From assembly GCF_003651185.1 (NCBI RefSeq), contig NZ_RCDC01000004.1:854659-918658 (forward strand): a stretch of DNA of 64,000 bases. The letters are read 5' to 3'. The DNA comes from Stenotrophomonas rhizophila. Lineage in GTDB: Bacteria; Pseudomonadota; Gammaproteobacteria; Xanthomonadales; Xanthomonadaceae. The notes below the pieces were generated by a model. It was not told the DNA's origin. It searched no databases and worked only from the letters and a program-made list of their open reading frames with translations. Below are positions 52,643 through 62,276 of the stretch, one piece after another (the first letter of the stretch is position 1; each line of letters opens with the position of its first letter). Both the position numbers and the translations under genes were made by a program.

Positions 52643-54184
52643 ATGAGCACTACCCTGACCCTGCACCCCGGCGCCGTCACGTTGGCGCAATGGCGCGCGA
52701 TCCATGACGGCGCGCGGGTGCGGCTGGACCCGACCTCGGCCGCGGCCGTGCTGCGCAGTGCGCAGACCGTGGCCGACATCGTCGCCAAGGGCGCGCCGGT
52801 GTACGGCATCAATACCGGCTTCGGCAAGCTGGCCAGCGTGCGCATCGAGCGCGACGATCTGGAAACCCTGCAGCGCAATATCGTGCTTTCGCATGCCGCC
52901 GGCGTCGGCGAGCCGATGCCGGCGCCGGTGGTGCGCCTGATGATGGCGTTGAAACTGGCCAGCCTGGCCCAGGGCGCCTCGGGCATCCGCCCGCAGACGC
53001 TGGCCCTGCTGGAAGCCTTCCTGCAGCACGACTTCATTCCGGTGATTCCGTGCCAGGGCTCGGTCGGCGCCTCCGGCGATCTGGCCCCGCTCTCGCACCT
53101 GGCGAGCGTGATGATCGGCGTCGGCGAAGCCTTCGTGGCGGGCGAGCGCCTGCCGGCGGCCGAGGCGCTGGCCAAGGTCGGCCTGGCCCCGCTGGTGCTG
53201 GGCGCGAAGGAAGGCCTGGCCCTGCTCAACGGCACCCAGTACTCCACCGCCTATGCACTGGCCGGTCTGTTCGCGATCGACACCGTGTTCCGCGCGGCGT
53301 TGGTCACCGGCGCGCTCTCGGTGGAAGCGGCCAAGGGTTCGGACACCCCGTTCGACCCGCGCATCCACAGCATCCGCGGCCAGCGCGGACAGATCGCCAC
53401 CGCCGCCGCGCTGCGTACCCTGATGCAGGGCTCGGCGATCCGCGAATCGCACCGCGACAACGACGTGCGCGTGCAGGATCCGTACTGCCTGCGCTGCCAG
53501 CCGCAGGTGATGGGCGCCGCGTTCGACGTGATGCGCCAGGCCGCCACCACGCTGGCGATCGAAGCCAACGGTGTCTCCGACAATCCGCTGGTATTCACCG
53601 ATACCAACGAGGCGCTGAGCGGTGGCAACTTCCACGCCGAGCCGGTCGCTTTCGCGGCGGACATGCTGGCGATGGCCGTGTGCGAGATCGGCTCGATCAG
53701 CGAGCGCCGCACCGCGATGCTGGTCGACCCGGCCCTGTCCGGCCTGCCCGCCTTCCTCACCCCGAAGCCCGGCTTGAATTCCGGCTTCATGATTCCGCAG
53801 GTCACCGCCGCGGCGCTGGTCTCGGAAAACAAGCAGCGCGCCTATCCGGCCAGCGTCGACTCGATCCCGACCTCGGCCAACCAGGAAGACCACGTCTCGA
53901 TGGCCGCACACGGTGCGCGCCGCCTGATGGCGATGGCCGAGAACGCCGCCAACGTGATCGGCATCGAGCTGCTGGCCGCTGCACAGGGCTGCGATTTCCA
54001 TGCCCCGCTGCGCTCCAGCGATGCACTGGAAGCCGTACGCCAGCGCCTGCGCGCGCAGGTGCCGACGCTGGAAGACGACCGTTACTTCCACCCGGACATG
54101 GTGGCCGCGACCGACCTGGTGCGCAGTGGCGTGCTGGCTGCCGGGCTGGACGACATCCTGCCGCCACTGGAGCCGCTGGCATGA
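52643..54184 (+). CDS. hutH: Histidine ammonia-lyase
   Basis: First step of histidine breakdown: L-histidine to urocanate and ammonia. The 513-residue protein forms the MIO cofactor from the Ala-Ser-Gly in [58 protein letters not shown] and [19 protein letters not shown] are all family marks. ATG 52643 has TGGAG upstream. Its stop overlaps the hutG start (ATGA). Confidence 0.98.
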   Translation: MSTTLTLHPGAVTLAQWRAIHDGARVRLDPTSAAAVLRSAQTVADIVAKGAPVYGINTGFGKLASVRIERDDLETLQRNIVLSHAAGVGEPMPAPVVRLMMALKLASLAQGASGIRPQTLALLEAFLQHDFIPVIPCQGSVGASGDLAPLSHLASVMIGVGEAFVAGERLPAAEALAKVGLAPLVLGAKEGLALLNGTQYSTAYALAGLFAIDTVFRAALVTGALSVEAAKGSDTPFDPRIHSIRGQRGQIATAAALRTLMQGSAIRESHRDNDVRVQDPYCLRCQPQVMGAAFDVMRQAATTLAIEANGVSDNPLVFTDTNEALSGGNFHAEPVAFAADMLAMAVCEIGSISERRTAMLVDPALSGLPAFLTPKPGLNSGFMIPQVTAAALVSENKQRAYPASVDSIPTSANQEDHVSMAAHGARRLMAMAENAANVIGIELLAAAQGCDFHAPLRSSDALEAVRQRLRAQVPTLEDDRYFHPDMVAATDLVRSGVLAAGLDDILPPLEPLA

Positions 54185-55014
54185 CTTCCCAACCGGATTG
54201 GCTGCAGATCCACCGCGGCGATGTGCCGTTGATCGTCAGCTTCCCGCACACGGGCACCGAGCTGCCCGATGCACTGGCCGCGCAGTTCGTCTCGCCGTGG
54301 CTGGCCCGCCGCGACGCCGACTGGTGGGTGCATGAGCTGTACGCCTTCGCGCAGCAGATGGGCGCCACCACGGTGCGCACCGCGGTGTCGCGCTCGGTCA
54401 TCGACGTCAACCGCGACCCCAGCGGCACCTCGCTGTACCCGGGCCAGAACACCACCGGCCTGTGCCCGCTGACCACCTTCGACAACCAGCCGCTGTACCG
54501 CGATGGCCACGGCCCGGACGAGGCGGAGATCGCGCGCCGCCGCGATACCTGGTTCGCGCCTTACCACGACGCCCTCGCGGCGGAGGTCGCGCGACTGCGT
54601 GCCCGGCACGGCACCGTGGTGGTGTACGACGCGCACTCGATCCGCTCGCACATCCCGCACCTGTTCGATGGCCAGCTGCCACAGTTCAACCTCGGCACCA
54701 ACGGCGATACCACCTGCGACAACGCGTTGACCGACGTGGTCGACAATCTGTGCGCGATGAGCGGCATGAGCCATGTGCGCAACGGCCGCTTCAAGGGCGG
54801 CTACATCACCCGCCATTACAGCGACATCCCCGGCGGCGTGCACACGCTGCAGATGGAGCTGGCCTGCCGCGGCTACATGCACGAGCCCGAGGCCGTGGAT
54901 GAGCACAGCTGGCCCACGCCATTGGATCCCGATCACGCCGCCCCGCTGCGCGCCACGCTGCAGCAGGTGCTCGATGCCTGTCTCGACTTCGCTACGTCCC
55001 GGAGTGCTGCATGA
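54181..55014 (+). CDS. hutG: N-formylglutamate deformylase
   Basis: Hydrolyses N-formyl-L-glutamate to glutamate and formate, the last step here. The 277-residue protein shows [77 protein letters not shown] and [11 protein letters not shown], the FGase family pattern. It is coupled by ATGA overlaps to both hutH and hutU. Confidence 0.96.
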   Translation: MTSQPDWLQIHRGDVPLIVSFPHTGTELPDALAAQFVSPWLARRDADWWVHELYAFAQQMGATTVRTAVSRSVIDVNRDPSGTSLYPGQNTTGLCPLTTFDNQPLYRDGHGPDEAEIARRRDTWFAPYHDALAAEVARLRARHGTVVVYDAHSIRSHIPHLFDGQLPQFNLGTNGDTTCDNALTDVVDNLCAMSGMSHVRNGRFKGGYITRHYSDIPGGVHTLQMELACRGYMHEPEAVDEHSWPTPLDPDHAAPLRATLQQVLDACLDFATSRSAA

Positions 55015-56675
55015 CCCGTCTCGATTCCACCCGCACCATCCTCGCCCCGACCGGCACCACGCTGACCTGCAAGAGCTGGCTGACCGAAGCCCCGCTGCGC
55101 ATGCTGATGAACAACCTGCACCCGGACGTGGCCGAGCGCCCGCAGGAGCTGGTGGTCTACGGCGGCATCGGCCGCGCCGCGCGCGACTGGGAGAGCTACG
55201 ACAAGATCATCGAGACCCTGCAGCGGCTCGAAGATGACCAGACCCTGCTGGTGCAGTCGGGCAAGCCGGTCGGCGTGTTCCGCACCCATGTGGATGCCCC
55301 GCGCGTGCTGATCGCCAACTCCAACCTGGTGCCGCGCTGGGCCAACTGGGACCACTTCAACGAGCTCGATAAGAAGGGCCTGGCCATGTACGGCCAGATG
55401 ACCGCCGGCAGCTGGATCTACATCGGCGCCCAGGGCATCGTGCAGGGCACTTACGAGACCTTCGTGGAGATGGGCCGCCAGCACTACAACGGCAGCCTGG
55501 CCGGCAAGTGGCTGTTCACCGGTGGGCTGGGCGGCATGGGCGGCGCACAGCCGCTGGCTGCGGTGATGGCCGGCGCCTCGTGCCTGGCGGTGGAATGCCG
55601 CAAGAGCAGCATCGAGATGCGCCTGCGTACCGGGTATCTGGACACCTGGACCGACGACCTCGACGAAGCGCTGCGCCTGATCGAAGAGTCGTGCACCGCC
55701 AAGAAGCCGCTCTCGGTCGGCCTGCTCGGCAACGTCGCCGACGTGCTGGACGAGCTGCTGATCCGCGGCGTGAAGCCGGACCTGCTGACCGACCAGACCT
55801 CCGCGCACGACCCGGTCAACGGTTACCTGCCGCAGGGCTGGACGGTGGAAGAATGGGACGACAAGCGCGTCTCCGCGCCGAAGGAAGTGGAAGCGGCCGC
55901 GCGCGAATCGATGGCCAACCACATCCGCGCCATGCTCGGCTTCCACTCGCTCGGCGTACCGACCGTGGATTACGGCAACAACCTGCGCCAGATGGCGCTG
56001 GAAGAAGGCGTGGAAGATGCCTTCGACTTCCCCGGCTTCGTGCCCGCCTACATCCGCCCGCTGTTCTGCCGCGGCATCGGCCCGTTCCGCTGGGCCGCGC
56101 TGAGCGGCGATCCGGAGGACATCGCCAAGACCGACGCCAAGGTCAAGGAACTGATCCCGGACAACCCGCACCTGCACCGCTGGCTGGACATGGCCGCCGA
56201 GAAGATCAAGTTCCAGGGCATGCCCGCGCGCATCTGCTGGGTCGGCCTGGGCGATCGTGATCGACTCGGTCTGGCCTTCAACGAGATGGTCGCCAATGGC
56301 GAACTGAAGGCGCCGGTGGTGATCGGCCGCGATCACCTGGATTCGGGCAGCGTCGCCTCGCCGAACCGCGAAACCGAAGCCATGCAGGACGGCTCGGATG
56401 CCGTCTCCGACTGGCCGCTGCTCAACGCCCTGCTCAACACCGCCAGTGGCGCCACCTGGGTCTCGCTGCACCATGGCGGCGGCGTCGGCATGGGCTTCTC
56501 GCAGCACTCGGGCATGGTCATCGTCTGCGATGGCACCGACGCGGCGGCCAAGCGCATCGCCCGCGTGCTGTGGAACGACCCGGCCACGGGCGTGATGCGG
56601 CATGCCGACGCGGGGTATGCGATCGCGGTGGACTGCGCGAAGGAAAAGGGGCTGGATCTGCCTGGGATTCTTTGA
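55011..56675 (+). CDS. hutU: Urocanate hydratase
   Basis: Adds water to urocanate using tightly bound NAD. The 554-residue protein is full length: [60 protein letters not shown] for NAD binding, [37 protein letters not shown] and [20 protein letters not shown]. The last 71 codons are repeated in decayed form at 60279-60489, on the far side of a two-gene insertion. The copy in this gene is the intact one. Confidence 0.98.
   Translation: MTRLDSTRTILAPTGTTLTCKSWLTEAPLRMLMNNLHPDVAERPQELVVYGGIGRAARDWESYDKIIETLQRLEDDQTLLVQSGKPVGVFRTHVDAPRVLIANSNLVPRWANWDHFNELDKKGLAMYGQMTAGSWIYIGAQGIVQGTYETFVEMGRQHYNGSLAGKWLFTGGLGGMGGAQPLAAVMAGASCLAVECRKSSIEMRLRTGYLDTWTDDLDEALRLIEESCTAKKPLSVGLLGNVADVLDELLIRGVKPDLLTDQTSAHDPVNGYLPQGWTVEEWDDKRVSAPKEVEAAARESMANHIRAMLGFHSLGVPTVDYGNNLRQMALEEGVEDAFDFPGFVPAYIRPLFCRGIGPFRWAALSGDPEDIAKTDAKVKELIPDNPHLHRWLDMAAEKIKFQGMPARICWVGLGDRDRLGLAFNEMVANGELKAPVVIGRDHLDSGSVASPNRETEAMQDGSDAVSDWPLLNALLNTASGATWVSLHHGGGVGMGFSQHSGMVIVCDGTDAAAKRIARVLWNDPATGVMRHADAGYAIAVDCAKEKGLDLPGIL
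56457..56671 (+). repeat. Left copy of the hutU 3'-end direct repeat
   Basis: These 215 bases (Trp of WVSLHH to the end of hutU) reappear at 60279-60489 in the same direction, with about nine in ten bases alike by eye. The copies bracket the two-gene insertion. Confidence 0.9.
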
Positions 56676-56866
56676 GTGCGCGCGGAGGAACGGTACGCAC
56701 CCGCTGCAGGACGGTGCGCCGCCGGCTGGAATGACTCCGCCAAACGTACGCTCTGACGTCCTCAATTTGGTCGCTTTTAGAACCAGTTGCCTGTCTAATG
56801 TTTCTGGGAAGACCTCGCGCCGCCCATGTGGCGGCAAGTCTCATCGTTCAACGTTGATGGATCACC
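56676..56866. promoter_or_regulatory. Junction and upstream region of the inserted genes
   Basis: GC content drops across this 191-bp stretch from hut-like to insert-like. The AT-richer part (56756-56810, with TTGGTCGCTTTTAGAACC and TAATGTTTC) probably carries the promoter of the inserted pair, although no clean -35/-10 pair stands out. No terminator is visible after hutU, so read-through from the hut operon is possible. Confidence 0.4.
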
Positions 56867-58024
56867 ATGCTGAACTTTCCGGAAAACTCCTTAGCGTTTC
56901 ACTTGGAAGCGTTCTTGCAAAATGCAAGAACACATCAAGATCAAGAGCTGACGTTGCCTGCCCAGCTATATCTTGATGGCGGCTTAGGAAGTGCCGCACA
57001 GGCAGTTCAAGTCTTATCTCAGCTATCCATCGACACCGACCAAGATCTTTCAATACAGGTTAAAGATGAGGCGCTTGCGACAGAGCCAAGCCGGCGCCGC
57101 CTCGCTGAGACGCTACATGGCATGGCCGCATTGTACTTTGCGAACAGCGCCGCACTTTCAGATACAGTAATTTCCCGACGAGATCTCCGCCAGACGCTCG
57201 TGCCGCGATTGCTGGCCATGAGATCACAGAACTACAAGACACTTGACCAGAAAAAATCTGCGTCCCTGTGCTTTCTCATGGGATCGAAGAATGAATTCCT
57301 ACCCTCTGTGTACTCAGCATCAGAACCACGCACAGTTCGGTCACGATCAGAATTTTTGATCGCTTTTCGCAGAATGCTCAACAGTCTTGATCCAGAGAGA
57401 GATGAGAGCTTTCTCACAGAGGGCGCGGAGAATTACCTCAACACCTTGGTACACGAACTATTCCTGAATGCAGACGAGCATGGCTCAATCGACGCTTACG
57501 GAAATCGGCTGCGCCAGGGCATGCGAGGCATACACATGCAGCTCACCAGCATGGTGTCCGCGCCAGACGTAGCTCGCGACGCCGGCGAAGACAACGCACT
57601 AAGATTCTATTTGGCCACACTCCCTCTACATGGATCATTCGAATCTGAAGATAACGCAACTCTTCTCGAGATGAGCGTATTCGATACCGGCCCCGGCATG
57701 GGCCTAAGTTGGCTATCAAGGATTAGCGACGCAAAAACGTACGACGATTTTGAGTTGGAGGAAGAACTTGAGGCAGTAAAGACCTGTTTTAAGAAGCAGG
57801 CGACCACTCGTTCAAGCGTCGTCCGTGGACAAGGCCTTCCAACTGTCCTTAGAGCACTCAATAGGCTTAACGCCTTTATGACTGTCCGGACAGGAAGGAC
57901 AAGCCTCTACCAAGATTTTTCACTAGTGGATTCCGACGAGTTTCATCCCTATCAGCGATTCTCTAATGAGGAACTACCCCTCATCAGCGGAACGTCTTTC
58001 ACGATATGGTTTAGGATCAAATAA
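56867..58024 (+). CDS. GHKL-type (Hsp90-like) ATPase of a two-gene inserted module
   Basis: A 385-residue soluble protein. An N-terminal region (residues 1-110, LTLPAQLYLDGGLGSAAQAV) of unknown fold is followed by a GHKL ATP-binding domain: N box LNTLVHELFLNADEHG (Glu197, Asn201), G1 box MSVFDTGPGMGL (Asp273) and G2 box VVRGQGLPTVLRAL (Gly321, Gly323). All ATP-contact residues are present, but there is no His-phosphotransfer, sensor or MutL/gyrase domain. It is much AT-richer than hutU. The next gene starts three bases after its stop, so they are translated together. I do not recognise the exact family; GHKL ATPases with odd partners are frequent in anti-phage conflict systems. Confidence 0.75.
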   Translation: MLNFPENSLAFHLEAFLQNARTHQDQELTLPAQLYLDGGLGSAAQAVQVLSQLSIDTDQDLSIQVKDEALATEPSRRRLAETLHGMAALYFANSAALSDTVISRRDLRQTLVPRLLAMRSQNYKTLDQKKSASLCFLMGSKNEFLPSVYSASEPRTVRSRSEFLIAFRRMLNSLDPERDESFLTEGAENYLNTLVHELFLNADEHGSIDAYGNRLRQGMRGIHMQLTSMVSAPDVARDAGEDNALRFYLATLPLHGSFESEDNATLLEMSVFDTGPGMGLSWLSRISDAKTYDDFELEEELEAVKTCFKKQATTRSSVVRGQGLPTVLRALNRLNAFMTVRTGRTSLYQDFSLVDSDEFHPYQRFSNEELPLISGTSFTIWFRIK

Positions 58025-58027
58025 CGC

Positions 58028-60250
58028 ATGGACGCGCCAGCGGATTTCTACTACTTCTCCGTGCCAGCAAGTCACGGCGGCCATTACGCATTCGTCTTTA
58101 GCCCGAACGCCGGGCTTTTCTCGTTTCAACTGAATGCCATTTCCTTTGGCGCGTTCAACACCCCGGTTGCGCCTGACGCAATTGTCATAGTGGGGCCTGA
58201 CTTAGACCCGACTACCACACTAGCGAAGCTCCGGGAATCGAATGCAGAGAGCGAAGCTGAAAGTGTCAAAGAGCGCCTTGCCAATCACACTCCACTGATT
58301 TACCTGGCCCTGAGTCCACTGAGCCTCGGGAAAGATGTTGCCGAGGTCGTGTTCCCGGAGTCGACGATGCCGCCGCATCTAGCTCAAACCATCAGGGACC
58401 GTTCATGGGTGCGTGACGGCCTTGCTCAAGTTTTCTCACCTGAGCTAGTCATCCACCGCGCGCCACCCGGCCACGCATTTCTCAAGCCTTCTGGCGAGTC
58501 TTCGACGACCTTCCTGAAACCTGAATTTGCACTAAGCACTTCGCCGAGAGTGTCATTTGTTGCCTTTTCAATTCTCAAGAAGATTTTCGACGGAAATCAG
58601 GAGTACGCGCGAGTCTTGACGGTTATTTACGTCGACACGATGGCTATTTCTCCAGTTGCATTTGCTCTGCGAGAGCTCCTCCAGATGGGAGGATCAGAAC
58701 AGACGATTCGCATAAGCAGCTTTCATTCATATGATGGCATGGAGAACATCTCCAACCCTATGCCAATGAGCTCGCTCTGTCTGATTTCTGCGTCATCATC
58801 AATGTCTCTTCAGGACAGATGGTTGAGGGACAAAGGAGTTTCACCTAGCGAGGTCATCACACTGGTCACCCAGACTTCCGCAAGGAACCCGGACCGCGCA
58901 CTTTTCGCACTAGATATTGGAAGATCAGGAGATTCTGAGGGGCCGCAAGAACTCTGCATCAAGATCTATGGCGAGAGCTTCATTCCAGCACTCGAAACCC
59001 CGAAAAAGGTGCTACTCAGGTATGAGGCGCACAGGATAGATGTCGGCGAGGTGTTTGGTCTTCGCGATGAACAAGTATTTGATGTCTACACGCCAGACCG
59101 CATTTCGTCCGGCATGCAAAGGACGGTCAATGTCAATGGTCAAAATTTGATCAAGGCGGCCGACTTTACTAAGTGGGTGAAGCGAACGCTCCCACAGCTT
59201 CTGAGAGCTAACTGCCGCCATATCATTCATCAGAATGATCCATCATCCGCAGCGTTTGCCGACGAGCTCGCCGCGCAATGCGATCAGTTGTCAGGATTGC
59301 GGCCCATCTGCATTCCCGCCCACCTTGTCAGAAAAGAAAACATCGAGAAGACCTCCGCTATATTGATTTGCGCTGCGGTTGTTGGGAGAGGGTCAGACTT
59401 ACTTCAAGTTAGCAGAGCGTTACGGGATTTACATGATGGACCAAGACTTTACATGGTCGGATTTCAGGTGACTGACACTCGAGAAGAGATCGCAACACTT
59501 CGGAACAATCTGAGATTCCGCGAGCCGTATCACTATGATTACGCAATGTATGCATCAATCGCTACGGGATCACAGCTATGGCATTCATTTAAGAAAGAGG
59601 TGGATCTCTATAGGTCCACAGAGCTATGCGATGCCGCGCCGCCAGGCGAACTGTCCACTCGAATCCAAGAGCTCGGAACCTCGTCATACACAGGCAAGCG
59701 AGCCCTGATGCCGTTTGGCAATTTGGCGGATACAAGCATGAAACTGCGTACAGGATTTGCATTCTGGCATCCAAAAAAGTATGAGCCGAAGGCCTATCAT
59801 GCAGAGGTGATAGTGACTATCGCCGGAATTCTTCAGCGCGCCCGAGAGGATAAAAGGATATCGGAGGACAACAGACTTTCGTCCCCAACATTCCGCCATA
59901 TCCTTTTGGATCCGGAGAACTTCGCTCGTTACAACGACGGAGTCATCCAGGGCGCCATACTCCGATGCGCTTATCCATCTGAGCTTGACTATCGTAGCGA
60001 CTATTCTTCTAGCGACTTCATCGCGCAGCTTATCGTTCGACTCATTTCGAGGATGAATACGGAGCATGGAGAAGCCGCACTGGAATTCCTTGTAGCCCTA
60101 TCAATTGGTCGCTTGAAGCTCCATTCCGACCATTTACATAAAACTATCGCGTCGATTGATTCGGCACCTGTCGAGAAGATGACGCGCAGGTTCATGCACT
60201 TGTTGATCGAGGCTCCCAAGACCGATCCCGCTGGCGAGGTTGAGTTCTGA
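58028..60250 (+). CDS. Partner protein with phosphoribosyltransferase-like segments
   Basis: A 740-residue soluble protein without signal or membrane segments. Two stretches look phosphoribosyltransferase-like. One (about residues 145-240) has HAFLKPSGESSTTFLKPEFA, resembling the F-x-L-x-SG-x-x-S opening of orotate phosphoribosyltransferase, then TVIYVDTMAISPVAFALREL. The other (about 440-485) has AILICAAVVGRGSDLLQVSR and LYMVGFQVT, like a PRPP loop whose paired acids are replaced by Cys/Ala, so probably inactive. The N-terminal 120 residues and C-terminal 200 residues (FRHILLDPENFARYNDGVIQ, EAALEFLVALSIGRLKLHSD) are unassigned. Fold calls are by eye. Together with the GHKL ATPase it forms a bounded two-gene module. 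Confidence 0.6.
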   Translation: MDAPADFYYFSVPASHGGHYAFVFSPNAGLFSFQLNAISFGAFNTPVAPDAIVIVGPDLDPTTTLAKLRESNAESEAESVKERLANHTPLIYLALSPLSLGKDVAEVVFPESTMPPHLAQTIRDRSWVRDGLAQVFSPELVIHRAPPGHAFLKPSGESSTTFLKPEFALSTSPRVSFVAFSILKKIFDGNQEYARVLTVIYVDTMAISPVAFALRELLQMGGSEQTIRISSFHSYDGMENISNPMPMSSLCLISASSSMSLQDRWLRDKGVSPSEVITLVTQTSARNPDRALFALDIGRSGDSEGPQELCIKIYGESFIPALETPKKVLLRYEAHRIDVGEVFGLRDEQVFDVYTPDRISSGMQRTVNVNGQNLIKAADFTKWVKRTLPQLLRANCRHIIHQNDPSSAAFADELAAQCDQLSGLRPICIPAHLVRKENIEKTSAILICAAVVGRGSDLLQVSRALRDLHDGPRLYMVGFQVTDTREEIATLRNNLRFREPYHYDYAMYASIATGSQLWHSFKKEVDLYRSTELCDAAPPGELSTRIQELGTSSYTGKRALMPFGNLADTSMKLRTGFAFWHPKKYEPKAYHAEVIVTIAGILQRAREDKRISEDNRLSSPTFRHILLDPENFARYNDGVIQGAILRCAYPSELDYRSDYSSSDFIAQLIVRLISRMNTEHGEAALEFLVALSIGRLKLHSDHLHKTIASIDSAPVEKMTRRFMHLLIEAPKTDPAGEVEF

Positions 60251-60278
60251 CGATAGTTAGAGCGCAAGCGGGGCCATA

Positions 60279-60496
60279 TGGGCCTCGCTGCACCAGGGCG
60301 GCGTCGGCATGGGCTTCTCGCAGCATTCGGGATGGTCATCGTCTGCGACGGCACCGAAGCGGCGGCCAAGCGCATCGCGCGCATGCCGTGGAACGACCCG
60401 GCCACGGGTGTGATGCGGCGTGCGGATGCGGGGTATGAGATCGCGGTGGACTGCGCGAAGGACAAGGGGCTGGATCTGCCTGGGATTCTGGGCTGA
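60279..60496 (+). pseudogene. Decayed second copy of the hutU 3' end
   Basis: Reads [18 protein letters not shown], then after a one-base loss [38 protein letters not shown] and [14 protein letters not shown]. Compared with hutU it lacks three bases near 60295 and one near 60332, and has several substitutions. It cannot be translated as part of hutU. It lies directly before a terminator-like hairpin, so it is probably the original operon end displaced by the insertion. Confidence 0.92.
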
Positions 60497-60504
60497 TATG
60501 GGTG

Positions 60505-60530
60505 GGCCCCGGCCGACGATAGGGGCCTTT
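60505..60530 (+). terminator. Terminator-like hairpin behind the hutU remnant
   Basis: GGCCCC and GGGGCC form a 6-bp GC stem with an 11-base loop followed by TTT. It is weak, but it is placed where the ancestral hut operon would have ended. Confidence 0.4.
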
Positions 60531-60603
60531 CACGACCGGGGGTGACTTCCGCCGCATTGACCGGGGTGCCAGCGGTTCCTACTGTGCGGGCTCACCCACG
60601 CGG

Positions 60604-62043
60604 ATGCCCGCAATGCATCGTTTCGCCTTTGTCGCGGTCCTGCTGCTCGCGGTATCGACGCCGTCCGGCACCGTGCGCGCCGCGGAGTTAGACGCCCGGA
60701 TCACCCGGCAACTCCACACAAACGCAGCTCGCTATGGCATCGCCGGCCAGGCAGTGCTGATACGGCACAACGGCACGCTGCTTGCGCAGGCCGTCGCCGG
60801 AGAGGCCGACCTCACCACGCACCAACCGGTGATACCCGAGACGGTGTTCAACACTTACTCCCTGGCCAAACTGCTGGTCAGCGCTCTGGTCATGCAACGG
60901 GTGGAGGCCGGCAGGGTCGAGCTGGATGCACCGGCCAGCCGCTATCTTCCCGATCTGCCCGAGGCCTGGCAGGTGATCACCGTAAGGCAGTTCCTCAACC
61001 ATGCGTCCGGTGTTCCCGAGTATTTCCAGTATCGGGAAGGTGAGGTGATCACCTCGCAGGGCAACCGGTTCCCGGCCACGGCAGCGGAGGTGTTCAAGGC
61101 ACTCACCGGCACGCCACTGCAGTTCACGCCGGGCACTGCCAATCGGTATACGCAGACAAACTATCTGGTCCTCACCGCGCTGCTGGAAGCGCAGTACCAG
61201 CAGCCCTATGCGCAGATCGTCCAAGACCGCGTGCTGAGTCCGCTGTCGATGACGCACACCTCGCTGGGCCCGGCAACGGATGTGTCGCACGACAATGCCA
61301 TCGCCTACATCGGCAAACAAGGCGCCCTGCAGCGCGAAGACGACATCTCCTGGCCATCCTATGCCTACGGGCATGCCGCACTGCATACCACCGTCGGTGA
61401 TCTGGACCGCTTCCTGCTGGCCCTGACCCGCGGTGAGCTGGTGAGTCGTGCCACGCTGCAGCAGCTGTGGCAGCCACAGCTGCTGAGCAACGGACGACGC
61501 AGCGGCTTCTCCACGGGTTGGGAATTCGAAGAAAGCGGCGAGTACCGCTTGGTGGGGCATGACGGTGGCACGCGGGTACGTGCACGGATTGCCTTCCTGG
61601 ACGACTTGGGCGGGGATACCTACAGCTTCCTCTACCTCACCAACGGCAGTGCGAAGAATGTGTGGTCGCGCACGCTGGTGGACAGCACCATGGCAGTGGT
61701 GGCCCCGATGCAGTTCCCTGGCGAGGCCCTGTCGGAAAGGCTGATCACCTACGCACTGGAGCCCCAGACGGTCGCACGCACAACCGCGTTGAACCAGTGG
61801 CTCATCACTACCGGGCGCAGTGGTCAGCCGATGCTGGAGCAGGACATCAACCGCGTTGGCTACGCGGTGGCCGAGAACCTGGGCCACGCCACCGCCGTGC
61901 ACATCTTCACCCTCAACACCACGCTGTTCCCACGCTCGCCCAATGCCTGGGACAGCTTGGCGGAGACCTACTCCGCGATGGGGGACACGAAGCAGGCCAA
62001 ACAGCTGTACGCCAAGTCGAAAGCCCTGGCAGCGGCCCGGTAG
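60604..62043 (+). CDS. Exported serine hydrolase, class C beta-lactamase family
   Basis: A 479-residue protein with a signal peptide (FAFVAVLLLAVSTPSGTVRA) and a beta-lactamase/DD-peptidase-like domain. The nucleophile motif S-x-x-K is in NTYSLAKLLVSALVMQ, and the KTG-like motif is HDG in LVGHDGGTR. The second motif, usually Tyr-x-Asn, reads Tyr-Thr-Gln in NRYTQTNYLVL. The C-terminus (NAWDSLAETYSAMGDTKQAK) looks like a single TPR-type helical pair, as in several serine hydrolases of this kind. Substrate is unknown; peptidase or esterase activity is more likely than antibiotic resistance. Its stop codon lies inside a GTAG repeat. Confidence 0.85.
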   Translation: MPAMHRFAFVAVLLLAVSTPSGTVRAAELDARITRQLHTNAARYGIAGQAVLIRHNGTLLAQAVAGEADLTTHQPVIPETVFNTYSLAKLLVSALVMQRVEAGRVELDAPASRYLPDLPEAWQVITVRQFLNHASGVPEYFQYREGEVITSQGNRFPATAAEVFKALTGTPLQFTPGTANRYTQTNYLVLTALLEAQYQQPYAQIVQDRVLSPLSMTHTSLGPATDVSHDNAIAYIGKQGALQREDDISWPSYAYGHAALHTTVGDLDRFLLALTRGELVSRATLQQLWQPQLLSNGRRSGFSTGWEFEESGEYRLVGHDGGTRVRARIAFLDDLGGDTYSFLYLTNGSAKNVWSRTLVDSTMAVVAPMQFPGEALSERLITYALEPQTVARTTALNQWLITTGRSGQPMLEQDINRVGYAVAENLGHATAVHIFTLNTTLFPRSPNAWDSLAETYSAMGDTKQAKQLYAKSKALAAAR

Positions 62044-62133
62044 TGCCGGCCGCTGGCCGGCAACCACGCAATCATGGTTCTCACGCGACGGGATCGCGTA
62101 GATCCTGGCGAGCCGGCCAGCGGCCGGCACTAC
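62040..62133. repeat. GTAG-headed palindromic repeat pair, inverted
   Basis: A forward unit at 62040-62064 (GTAGTGCCGGCCGCTGGCCG then GCAAC) faces a reverse unit at 62112-62133 that ends GGCACTAC, with 47 bp between. The whole can fold into one long hairpin and may act as a terminator or mRNA stabiliser. The TAG of the forward head is the stop codon of the serine hydrolase gene. Confidence 0.9.
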
Positions 62134-62276
62134 GGACATCCCGCCGTCGGCGTTCGTCACCCATACGCCCCACAAGGGTGACGAACTCGCAACATCCTGT
62201 TAACTTGCGCGCCCCACATGAAGTTGACAGGGTGCCACGGCGACGTGGGCGCTGTCCGCACTGATACCGCGCACGA

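Noticed and set aside
54933..56837. 634-codon minus-strand open frame
   Set aside because: Antisense to hutU, whose motifs are complete. His/Val/Gly-rich shadow.
56867..58024. GHKL gene considered as an ordinary two-component histidine kinase
   Set aside because: There is no His-containing dimerisation domain, no membrane sensor and no response regulator next to it; only the ATP-binding fold is shared.
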